NCBI RefSeq assembly: GCF_035918155.1
Contig: NZ_CP109327.1
Coordinates: 3,534,001-3,598,000, forward strand
Source: Streptomyces sp. NBC_01591
Lineage (GTDB): Bacteria > Actinomycetota > Actinomycetes > Streptomycetales > Streptomycetaceae
Direction of reading: 5' to 3'
Length of the DNA stretch: 64,000 nt
In this document: positions 35,930 through 42,990 of the stretch, piece after piece
Layout of the letters: every line of letters starts with the position of its first letter
Numbering within the stretch: position 1 is the stretch's first letter
The notes under the pieces: model-generated
Told to the model about the DNA's origin: nothing
Databases searched by the model: none
The model's input: the letters and a program-made list of their open reading frames with translations, nothing else
Made by a program: the position numbers and the translations under genes

Positions 35930-37150
35930 ATGCCCGAAGCCGTGATCGTCTCTGCAGCCCGTTCCCCCATCGGCCGGGCCTTCAAGGGCTCGCTGAAGGA
36001 TCTGCGCGCGGACGACCTGACCGCCACGATCATCCAGACCGCGCTGGCCAAGGTTCCCGAGCTGGACCCGAAGGACATCGACGACCTGATGCTCGGCTGC
36101 GGCCTCCCCGGCGGCGAGCAGGGCAACAACCTGGGCCGCATCATCGCCGTACAGATGGGGATGGACCACCTTCCCGGCTGCACCGTCACCCGCTACTGCT
36201 CGTCCTCCCTCCAGACCAGCCGCATGGCGCTGCACGCCATCAAGGCCGGCGAGGGCGACGTCTTCATCTCGGCCGGTGTCGAGATGGTGTCCCGCTTCTC
36301 GAAGGGCAACTCCGACAGCCTGCCGGACACGCACAACCCGCTGTTCGCCGACGCCGAGGCCCGCACCGCGGCCCGCGCCGAGCGGGGCGGCGACGACTGG
36401 CACGACCCGCGCGAGGACGGCGTGGTCCCGGACGCGTACATCGCGATGGGGCAGACCGCGGAGAACCTGGCCCGGCTCAAGGGCGTCACCCGCCAGGACA
36501 TGGACGAGTTCGGCGTCCGCTCGCAGAACCTCGCCGAGGAAGCCATCAAGAACGGCTTCTGGGAGCGCGAGATCACCCCGGTCACCACCCCGGACGGCAC
36601 GGTCGTCTCGAAGGACGACGGTCCGCGCGCGGGCGTCACCCTGGAGGGCGTGCAGGGCCTGAAGCCGGTCTTCCGCCCCGACGGCCTGGTCACCGCGGGC
36701 AACTGCTGCCCGCTCAACGACGGCGCCGCCGCACTCGTGATCATGTCCGACACCAAGGCCCGCGAGCTGGGCCTGACCCCGCTGGCCCGGATCGTCTCGA
36801 CCGGCGTTTCCGGCCTCTCCCCCGAGATCATGGGATACGGGCCGGTGGAGGCCAGCAAGCAGGCGCTGAAGCGGGCCGGGCTGACCATCGACGACATCGA
36901 CCTGGCCGAGATCAACGAGGCGTTCGCCGCCCAGGTGATCCCCTCCTACCGCGACCTCGGCCTGCCGCTGGAGAAGGTCAACGTCAACGGCGGCGCGATC
37001 GCCGTCGGCCACCCCTTCGGCATGACGGGCGCCCGGATCACCGGCACGCTGATCAACAGCCTGCAGTTCCACGACAAGCAGTTCGGTCTGGAGACCATGT
37101 GCGTGGGCGGCGGCCAGGGCATGGCGATGGTCATCGAGCGACTGAGCTGA
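35930..37150 (+). CDS. Acetyl-CoA acetyltransferase (thiolase)
   Basis: The 406-residue thiolase has the nucleophilic Cys90 in [16 protein letters not shown]. The C-terminal motifs [17 protein letters not shown] (His) and [11 protein letters not shown] (second Cys) are intact, and INEAFAAQV is typical. It cleaves or forms acetoacetyl-CoA and longer 3-ketoacyl-CoA. The gene stands alone, so its pathway (fatty acid breakdown or precursor supply) cannot be decided. The ATG at 35930 has a ggag site 8 bases upstream. A 12-bp hairpin follows. Confidence 0.94.
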   Translation: MPEAVIVSAARSPIGRAFKGSLKDLRADDLTATIIQTALAKVPELDPKDIDDLMLGCGLPGGEQGNNLGRIIAVQMGMDHLPGCTVTRYCSSSLQTSRMALHAIKAGEGDVFISAGVEMVSRFSKGNSDSLPDTHNPLFADAEARTAARAERGGDDWHDPREDGVVPDAYIAMGQTAENLARLKGVTRQDMDEFGVRSQNLAEEAIKNGFWEREITPVTTPDGTVVSKDDGPRAGVTLEGVQGLKPVFRPDGLVTAGNCCPLNDGAAALVIMSDTKARELGLTPLARIVSTGVSGLSPEIMGYGPVEASKQALKRAGLTIDDIDLAEINEAFAAQVIPSYRDLGLPLEKVNVNGGAIAVGHPFGMTGARITGTLINSLQFHDKQFGLETMCVGGGQGMAMVIERLS

Positions 37151-37255
37151 GCCGGGCCGAGCCGAGCCGGGCCGCGAACGGGACGGACCTGACATAGCCG
37201 TCAGCGGGCCCGCGCCCCCTACGGTGGCCGGTTCCGAGCCCCGACCGTGACCGAA

Positions 37256-37290
37256 TCTCCCCCAGGATGTGACCTATCTCCTGGGGGAGA
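37256..37290 (+). terminator. Terminator of thiolase gene
   Basis: Perfect 12-bp arms (37256-37267 with 37279-37290), 11-base loop, 105 bases past the stop. Confidence 0.7.
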
Positions 37291-37314
37291 GCCATTCCCG
37301 CAGGTCACACCCAC

Positions 37315-37333
37315 CCCAGGGTTAAACCCTGGG
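37315..37333. promoter_or_regulatory. Palindrome upstream of the hypothetical gene at 37434
   Basis: The arms cccagggt (37315-37322) and accctggg (37326-37333) are separated by three bases (taa). It lies 101 bases ahead of the start, in the promoter zone, so it may be an operator. Confidence 0.4.
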
Positions 37334-37433
37334 CCCAAAGACCTGTCCAATTCGTGACGTAATGCACTGACACAGGGCGCAGGTAGGGGACAAGCTGATG
37401 TAGGAAGTCGGGGGATCGATTGAAACCGGGAGT

Positions 37434-38276
37434 ATGTCAGTGAGCGCCATGTCTCTTGCCCTGTTGCTGACCACCGCCGCCGCCACGGCCGTGGGCGCTG
37501 CTGCTCTGCACGCTGCTCACGGGCTGCGCAAGCAGGTCACAGCCCTTCGTACCGAGCTGGCCGAGGCCCGTGTGCACGGCGTCGCCGTGCCCGCGCAGAG
37601 CCGCAGCACCGTCACCCCCGTCGCCGAGATACGCGCGGCCGTCGCCGAGGCACTCGCCGAGGAGCGCGAGCGCGAGCTCGCCGAGGCCCGTGCCTTCTGG
37701 GCCACCCAGGAAGCGCGCGATGCCGCCGACGCCCCGTCCCTGCTGGGCGGCCTGACAGGTATGGGCGAGGACGCGCCCTTCTTCATGCCCCGCCAGGCCG
37801 ACTTCGCGGGCCTCGACGCGATGGACCTCGACGCCGCCGAAGCCCTCGACGAGCTGACGGAACTGACCGAGCTGCCCGGCCCGGCGGAGTTCGCCGAGGA
37901 CTCCCCCGAGCTGGCCGCCGCCCGCCGCCGGCACCCCTCGCACCCCGACTTCGTACCGGTGCAGACCCCGGTCGTCACCGACCACGAGCGCACCGTGAAC
38001 CGCCTCGAAGAGCTCGCCGAAAGCCGTACGGAACTCGCCGATGTACGCCCCGGCCCGCTCGGCACGCTCGACGTCTACGTATTCGCCGACGGCACCACGC
38101 TCTGTATGACCCCCGGCCACCGCGAGACGGCCGAGCGTCTGGCCGGTTCGCTGCTCGCCGGTGAGCACCCGGTGCTGCTGGGCGGCTCCGGCGTCTCCGG
38201 CGCGTACGCCCTGACCTTCTCCTGCGGCGAGGAGAACGTCTACATCCTCGCCGACCGCGTCATCGCCTCGTTCTGA
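37434..38276 (+). CDS. Membrane-tethered protein of unknown function
   Basis: The 280-residue protein has one N-terminal membrane helix (SLALLLTTAAATAVGAAALH), a coiled-coil-like Ala/Glu/Arg segment (about 25-90), and an acidic middle rich in Glu, Leu and Asp. The C-terminal globular domain of about 85 residues (LDVYVFADGTTLCMTPGHRE to the end) is the best-conserved-looking part. I do not recognise the domain. It is a single-gene unit; a GTG six bases downstream is an alternative start. Confidence 0.75.
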   Translation: MSVSAMSLALLLTTAAATAVGAAALHAAHGLRKQVTALRTELAEARVHGVAVPAQSRSTVTPVAEIRAAVAEALAEERERELAEARAFWATQEARDAADAPSLLGGLTGMGEDAPFFMPRQADFAGLDAMDLDAAEALDELTELTELPGPAEFAEDSPELAAARRRHPSHPDFVPVQTPVVTDHERTVNRLEELAESRTELADVRPGPLGTLDVYVFADGTTLCMTPGHRETAERLAGSLLAGEHPVLLGGSGVSGAYALTFSCGEENVYILADRVIASF

Positions 38277-38349
38277 CACCGCGGTATCCGGGCACAGCGG
38301 CCCTCGCCGGCCGCCGCCCGCCGGGGCGATCCCCCGGACTGCCCCGCCG

Positions 38350-38667
38350 CTACGCGAACGCGCGCGCAGCGGCCTCGTTCACGAATCGCACGGCCTCGTC
38401 CAGTTCAGCCGACGGGGCCGTTTCCAGTGCTACCGCCAGATCGCGCCCCGCCACGGCGAGTTGGTCGCCGATCGAGAAGATCCCGGCGTCCGGCATGGTG
38501 TGCGGCTCCCGGTCCGGCGCCTCGATCCGCTGGGCGCGCAACGCCAGTTCCCGGGCCGCGGCAAGTCCTTCGGCAGCGGCTCCGCGCTGCAGCAGGCTCT
38601 GCGGGGCGGCGCGCAGCCGGTCGGCGAATCGGTCCACGGCGGTGATCAGCGGGGTCGTATCGAGCAC
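38350..38667 (-). CDS. Small hypothetical protein
   Basis: The 105-residue protein is mostly Ala-rich helix, with one conserved-looking centre (PHTMPDAGIFSIGDQLAVAG). No motif is recognised. The GTG at 38667 is the start. It is divergent from the DUF4287 gene and convergent with the gene at 37434. Codon use is normal for the window, which supports a real gene. Confidence 0.65.
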   Translation of the reverse strand: MLDTTPLITAVDRFADRLRAAPQSLLQRGAAAEGLAAARELALRAQRIEAPDREPHTMPDAGIFSIGDQLAVAGRDLAVALETAPSAELDEAVRFVNEAAARAFA

Positions 38668-38767
38668 TCAACGACCCTACGCGCCCCGGCAGGACGGTTG
38701 CCAACGGGTCGATGCTCGGGCACCGTGTCGGCAAGGACCGGCAACGCGCAATGCGTCGGAGGCGCCG

Positions 38768-39043
38768 ATGTCCCAAGTCTTCTCCGAAGAGACCCATCGC
38801 AATCTGCTCGCCCGGATCCCCCGCTGCACCGGTCGTGAAATCGCCGACCGGCTCCGCACCGTGGAGGAAGGCCCCGCTCTCCGCTTCGAGGAGAAGGTCA
38901 GCTGGCTGCGGAGCGAGCACGACCTCGCCTACGGACACGCGAAGGCGCTCATCCACGAGTACGACCTCAGAAGAGCCGCCCGCAAGCTGCTCTGGACCGG
39001 CGTGACAAACGGGAACGGCCCGCAGGCACAGCTTGAGTTCTAG
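38768..39043 (+). CDS. DUF4287-domain protein
   Basis: The 91-residue protein matches the short DUF4287 pattern: MSQVFSEETHRNLLARIP, then GREIADRLRTVEEG and KVSWLRSEHDLAYGHAKALI. Its function is unknown. The ATG at 38768 has a ggagg site. The stop TAG is part of the CTAG that borders the IS30 element at 39044. Because the same CTAG recurs on the far side, removing the element leaves the stop unchanged, so the gene looks intact. The left arm of the split 21-bp hairpin lies inside its last codons. Confidence 0.8.
   Translation: MSQVFSEETHRNLLARIPRCTGREIADRLRTVEEGPALRFEEKVSWLRSEHDLAYGHAKALIHEYDLRRAARKLLWTGVTNGNGPQAQLEF
39009..39029 (+). repeat. Left arm of a hairpin split by the IS30 element
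   Basis: This 21-base stretch is the exact complement of 40334-40354 on the other side of the element. Before insertion the two arms would have been about 28 bases apart, forming a strong stem between convergent genes. Confidence 0.85.
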
Positions 39044-39058
39044 TGGTTGTCGCAACAC
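39044..39058 (+). repeat. Left terminal inverted repeat of IS30 element
   Basis: tggttgtcgcaacac; shares the last ten bases exactly with the complement of the right end. Confidence 0.75.
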
Positions 39059-39076
39059 CCCAGTTCAGGGGATGCG

Positions 39077-40291
39077 ATGGGCTTCAAGATCCGGGACCGA
39101 TCCGTTGTTCAGGGGCGCCGTGCCTTGTCCGAGGAACGGCGCCTCTACCTTCAGCTCATGCAGCAGGGTGTGAGCAACAAAGAGGCGTGCCGGATCGTCG
39201 GCATCAACGAGAAAACCGGGCGGCGCTGGCGTAACGGCCGTGCACCGTCCGGCGGGCACGTCGGGGCGTCACCGATCACCGCGGTGGCGCCCCCGCCCGG
39301 TCCCTCGCGGTATCTGCGTGAGACCGACCGCATTCACATCGCCGACCGGCTGCGGGAGAGGGCCACGGTCCGTGCGATAGCTGCCGAGCTGGGCCGCAGC
39401 CCGTCCACGGTCAGCCGGGAGATCCGCCGCAACCGTCACCCGGTCAACGGCCAGTACCGGCCGCATGCGGCCCAGGTCCGCGCCGATGCCCGCCGGCCCC
39501 GCCCGAAGCCCGGGAAGATCGGCCAGAACCCGCAGCTGCGGGACTTCATCCAGGACCACCTGGACATACGGTGGAGCCCGGAGCAGATCTGCCAGGCTCT
39601 GCGGGCACAGTTCCCCCAGCGGCCGGAGATGCACGTGGTCCACGAGACGGTCTACCAGGCCCTCTACGTCCAAGGCCGCGGTGAACTGCGCCGCGAACTG
39701 GCCCGCGCCCTGCGGACGGGCCGCGCCCGGCGCAGGCCGCGCCGTCAGGCCCAGCAGCGCCAGCCCAGGTTCGCCACCCCGATGATCATGATCAGCGAAC
39801 GCCCCGCCGAAGCCGAAGACCGTGCCGTCCCCGGCCACTGGGAGGGCGACCTGATCATTGGCAAGGACGGGAAGTCGGCCATCGGCACCCTGGTCGAGCG
39901 CGCCACCCGCTACGTCATGCTCCTGCACCTGCCCGGCGACCACGGCGCCGAGCCCGTCCGGGACGCGCTGGTCACCACGGTCCAGACGCTGCCGTCACAC
40001 CTCCGACGGTCCCTGACCTGGGACCAGGGCTCGGAGATGGGTGCCCACGGCTCCTTCACCGTCGCCACCAACGTCCCGGTCTACTTCTGCGACCCGGCCA
40101 GTCCCTGGCAGCGCGGCTCCAACGAAAACACCAACGGTCTGCTCCGGCAATACTTCCCCAAAGGCACTGACCTCTCGGTCCACACCCGCGAACACCTCGA
40201 TGCCGTCGCTGCCGAGCTGAACGGCCGCCCACGCAAAACGCTCGGCTGGGAAACCCCAGCCGAGCGCCTGCATAAACTACTCGCGGCCTGA
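39077..40291 (+). CDS. IS30-family transposase
   Basis: The 404-residue DDE transposase has an N-terminal helix-turn-helix (LQLMQQGVSNKEACRIVGIN), then the IS30 HTH_38 motif (ERATVRAIAAELGRSPSTVS, REIRRN). The catalytic triad is Asp in HWEGDLIIGKDG, Asp in LTWDQGSEMG and Glu in RGSNENTNGLLRQYFPKGTD, all intact. The start ATG at 39077 follows aggggatg; the frame is open to 39047. No frameshift is seen, so the element is probably active. Confidence 0.93.
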   Translation: MGFKIRDRSVVQGRRALSEERRLYLQLMQQGVSNKEACRIVGINEKTGRRWRNGRAPSGGHVGASPITAVAPPPGPSRYLRETDRIHIADRLRERATVRAIAAELGRSPSTVSREIRRNRHPVNGQYRPHAAQVRADARRPRPKPGKIGQNPQLRDFIQDHLDIRWSPEQICQALRAQFPQRPEMHVVHETVYQALYVQGRGELRRELARALRTGRARRRPRRQAQQRQPRFATPMIMISERPAEAEDRAVPGHWEGDLIIGKDGKSAIGTLVERATRYVMLLHLPGDHGAEPVRDALVTTVQTLPSHLRRSLTWDQGSEMGAHGSFTVATNVPVYFCDPASPWQRGSNENTNGLLRQYFPKGTDLSVHTREHLDAVAAELNGRPRKTLGWETPAERLHKLLAA

Positions 40292-40304
40292 CCAAACCAA
40301 CCAC

Positions 40305-40319
40305 GTGTTGCGACGATCC
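40305..40319 (-). repeat. Right terminal inverted repeat of IS30 element
   Basis: Read on the minus strand it is ggatcgtcgcaacac and pairs with the left end. Confidence 0.75.
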
Positions 40320-40333
40320 CTAGAAACCGCCCA

Positions 40334-40354
40334 GTGCCTGCGGGCCGTTCCCGT
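40334..40354 (-). repeat. Right arm of the hairpin split by the IS30 element
   Basis: Exact complement of 39009-39029; it lies 18 bases past the stop of the Bax-inhibitor gene and would have served as its terminator. Confidence 0.85.
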
Positions 40355-40371
40355 CGTGCGGGTGCGTGCGA

Positions 40372-41259
40372 TCAGTCGTCGCCGCTGAGGATGGAGAGCA
40401 GACGCAGCATCTCCAGGTAGATCCACACCAGGGTCATGGTGAGGCCGAAGGCCGCCAGCCAGGACTCCTCGCGGGGGGCGCCGTAGGCGATGCCGTCCTC
40501 GACCTGCTTGAAGTCCAGGGCCAGGAAGCACGCACCGAGGACGATGCCGATGACACCGAAGAGGATGCCGAGGCCACCGCTGCGGAAGCCCAGGCCGTCA
40601 CCGCCGCCGAAGACGGCGAACAGCAGGTTGACCACCATCAGGAGCATGAAGCCCATGGCGGCGGCCATCACGAAGCCGTAGAAGCGTCGCGTGACACGGA
40701 TCCAGCGCATCTTGTACGCGAGCAGCACACCGGCGAAGACACACATGGTGCCCATCACCGCCTGCATCACGACGCCGGGTCCGATGTACGTGCTGACCGC
40801 GCTGGAGATCACTCCGAGGAAGACACCCTCGAAGGCCGCGTACGAGACGATCAGCGCCGGCACCGGCTTGCGCTTGAAGGACTGGACGAGCGACAGGACG
40901 AACGCCACCAGGGCGGCGCCGATCGCGATGCCGTACGACTTGCCGAGGTTCGCCTCGTCGACCGGCAGCAGCGCCCAGGCGAGCACGGCGCCGAGCACCA
41001 CGGTGCCCAGTGTGATCGCCGTCCGCGTGACGACGTCGTCGATCGTCATCGCGCCGGTGCGCGTCGGTGCCTGCGGGGCGCCGTACTGGGCGTCCGGCTG
41101 GGCGTAGGGGTTGGTGGCGTACGGGTTCGCGGCGGTGCCCTGCGCGTACGGGTTGGCGCCCGCTGCGGGGGCCCCGGCCTGCGGCGCCGCGTTGAAGCCC
41201 GCGTATCCGTTGTCGCGGCTGAAGCCCCGTCGCGAGAAGACCGGGTTGCTGCTCCTCAT
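40372..41259 (-). CDS. Bax inhibitor-1/YccA-family membrane protein
   Basis: The 295-residue protein has a cytoplasmic N terminus of about 75 residues rich in Asn-Pro-Tyr-Ala repeats, followed by seven membrane helices (for example TITLGTVVLGAVLAWALL-like, GIAIGAALVAFVLSLVQSF, LGILFGVIGIVLGACFLALD). The ending FKQVEDGIAYGAPREESW, then GLTMTLVWIYLEMLRLLSIL, is characteristic of the family. Members act as ion channels or stress proteins in membranes. The ATG at 41259 has a ggaggag site. Its old terminator arm is now separated by the IS30 insertion. Confidence 0.92.
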   Translation of the reverse strand: MRSSNPVFSRRGFSRDNGYAGFNAAPQAGAPAAGANPYAQGTAANPYATNPYAQPDAQYGAPQAPTRTGAMTIDDVVTRTAITLGTVVLGAVLAWALLPVDEANLGKSYGIAIGAALVAFVLSLVQSFKRKPVPALIVSYAAFEGVFLGVISSAVSTYIGPGVVMQAVMGTMCVFAGVLLAYKMRWIRVTRRFYGFVMAAAMGFMLLMVVNLLFAVFGGGDGLGFRSGGLGILFGVIGIVLGACFLALDFKQVEDGIAYGAPREESWLAAFGLTMTLVWIYLEMLRLLSILSGDD

Positions 41260-41585
41260 CTCACTCCTCCATGGCCACCCTGCGTGGCCTTCCCACAAGA
41301 GTAATGGGTAGGCAAAAGAATCAGACTAGTGCTTGGGGAGGATCTTTGCGGAAGTCTGTCCGCGGCGGGACCCGCCCGTCAGCCACCTGGCCGTGCGGAA
41401 ATCCGGCTCGGCCCATACCGTCCGGGCCCGCGGTCCAGTAGCGTGCCGACCGACCGGTATGACATCGTCGCATCCGGACGGTGAGAGCGACCGCCGGAGT
41501 GATGGGGCATAGGCCGCGAGTGGCCCGCACCCCGGAAATGGTCGCGTTCCGGGGCGCTCCGCCGGATTGGCCGCCCAGTGAGAAG
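41260..41585. other. Gap between Bax-inhibitor gene and tRNA
   Basis: 326 bases with no gene. It carries the Bax-inhibitor promoter (A+T-rich zone 41300-41330) and the tRNA terminator at 41527-41557. Frames inside are shadows. Confidence 0.6.
41527..41557 (-). terminator. Terminator of the tRNA-Leu gene
   Basis: The arms at 41527-41537 and 41547-41557 pair at 10 of 11 positions around a 9-base loop, 28 bases past the tRNA 3' end. Confidence 0.6.
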
Positions 41586-41671
41586 TGGTGCCTGGAACCG
41601 GACTCGAACCGGTACGCCCCCGAGGGGCAGCGAGGTTTAAGCTCGCCGTGTCTGCATTCCACCATCCAGGC
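41586..41671 (-). tRNA. bldA: tRNA-Leu(UAA), bldA
   Basis: The 86-base tRNA includes an encoded CCA end. The acceptor stem GCCTGGA pairs with TCCAGGC. The anticodon stem GCGAG/CTCGC encloses loop CTTAAAC, giving anticodon TAA that reads UUA. The variable arm is long (TGCCCCTCGGGGGCG), as in class II leucine tRNAs. The T arm is GGTTCGAGTCC. In Streptomyces the single tRNA reading UUA is BldA, which controls aerial growth and antibiotic synthesis. It lies between the Bax-inhibitor gene and the ABC transporter; an A+T-rich promoter-like stretch is at about 41738-41770. Confidence 0.95.
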
Positions 41672-42164
41672 CTGGCGCGCGGCTCCGCGTTGGCACATGA
41701 CCCTATCCGGGGACTTCCCCCGAACAGCGGATCAGTGGCGCGATGTTGTCTTATTTTATTGATCGTTTGAGGGGTCGTCAGCACTCGCGAAAGGGCATCG
41801 CCACATGCCTGGGCGGGGTAGCGGGCACGGCGACCAGCAATCCGGATTGACGTAAAGTCGCCGCACCCGGACGGCGCATTCACCAGGCGCGCGCCGACGT
41901 CCGCCGCGGCTGCGCCGCAGGTGCGCCGCCGGGCCCCGGCGCAGGGGTCGCGATGTACCGGCCGGGCAGTGGTCCCCCGGAACGGCACCTCAGGGTCGGT
42001 GTCATACCGCAGGAGGACGTGGGGCCTTCGCGGTGCGACTCAAGGCTGCCCCCGGAACGGGCTCGCGGACTGACGACCGGCGGCGGAACGGCGGTGACGA
42101 TTGAGGGGTTCCGAACAAAACCCCGGACGAGCCCTCGGCCGGAGCCCCGAAACAGGAGATTCCC
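41672..42164. other. 493-bp gap upstream of bldA and of the ABC transporter
   Basis: No gene is seen. The bldA promoter should lie in the A+T-rich part near 41738-41770. A -35-like ttgacg at about 41847 points toward the transporter. The rest is GC-rich; a weak 6-bp hairpin (42105-42124) lies just ahead of the transporter. Confidence 0.55.
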
Positions 42165-42932
42165 GTGACCACTTCCACCGCACCCCGCGTCACCACGGTG
42201 GCCGCCCGCGCCACGGATCTGTCGAAGGTCTACGGAGAGGGCGAGACCAGGGTGACGGCTCTGGACCGGGTCACCGTGGACTTTCCCCGGGGCGAGTTCA
42301 CCGCGATCATGGGCCCCTCCGGCTCCGGCAAGTCCACGCTGATGCACTGCGTGGCCGGCCTCGACAGCTTCAGCAGCGGTTCGGTACGGATCGGCGACAC
42401 GGAACTGGGCTCCCTCAAGGACAAGCAGCTCACCCAGCTCCGCCGGGACAAGATCGGCTTCATCTTCCAGGCGTTCAACCTGCTGCCGACGCTGACGGCG
42501 TACGAGAACATCACGCTCCCCATGGACATCGCGGGCCGCAAGCCCGACGCCGAGTGGGTGCGCCAGGTCATCGACATGGTGGGCCTCTCCGACCGGCTGA
42601 CCCACCGGCCGACCGAGCTCTCCGGCGGCCAGCAGCAGCGCGTCGCGGTGGCCCGCGCCCTGGCCTCGCAGCCGGAGATCATCTTCGGTGACGAGCCGAC
42701 CGGGAACCTGGACTCCCGCTCCGGCGCCGAGGTCCTCGGCTTCCTGCGCAACTCGGTGCGCGAGCTCGGGCAGACCGTGGTGATGGTGACCCACGACCCG
42801 GCGGCCGCCTCCTACGCGGACCGGGTCATCTTCCTCGCGGACGGCCGGATCGTCGACCAGATGCTGCACCCCACCGCGGACGGGGTCCTCGACCGGATGA
42901 AGGCGTTCGACGCCAAGGGCCGCACCAGCTGA
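42165..42932 (+). CDS. ABC transporter ATP-binding protein (MacB/LolD type)
   Basis: The 255-residue ATPase has Walker A GPSGSGKST near residue 47, signature LSGGQQQRVAVARA, Walker B IIFGDEPTG, and VMVTHDPAAASYADRV with the switch His. The type pairs with FtsX-like permeases, as here, to drive mechanotransmission such as peptide or lipoprotein export rather than import. The GTG start follows caggag. The permease gene starts 58 bases on. Confidence 0.95.
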   Translation: MTTSTAPRVTTVAARATDLSKVYGEGETRVTALDRVTVDFPRGEFTAIMGPSGSGKSTLMHCVAGLDSFSSGSVRIGDTELGSLKDKQLTQLRRDKIGFIFQAFNLLPTLTAYENITLPMDIAGRKPDAEWVRQVIDMVGLSDRLTHRPTELSGGQQQRVAVARALASQPEIIFGDEPTGNLDSRSGAEVLGFLRNSVRELGQTVVMVTHDPAAASYADRVIFLADGRIVDQMLHPTADGVLDRMKAFDAKGRTS

Positions 42933-42990
42933 AGCCCGCCCTTCCCCGCGCCCTTTCCCGGAACCCCTCCCCATCCCAGGACTGACAGAC

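Larger units (their letters stand above)
39044..40319 (+). mobile_element. IS30-family insertion sequence, complete
   Basis: The element is 1276 bp between two CTAG copies (39040-39043 and 40320-40323), read here as target duplication. Imperfect terminal inverted repeats of about 15 bp share the core gtcgcaacac (39049-39058 and, inverted, 40305-40314), matching at 12 of 15 positions. One intact transposase gene fills it. Borders are inferred from the CTAG copies and the repeat alignment. Confidence 0.85.
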
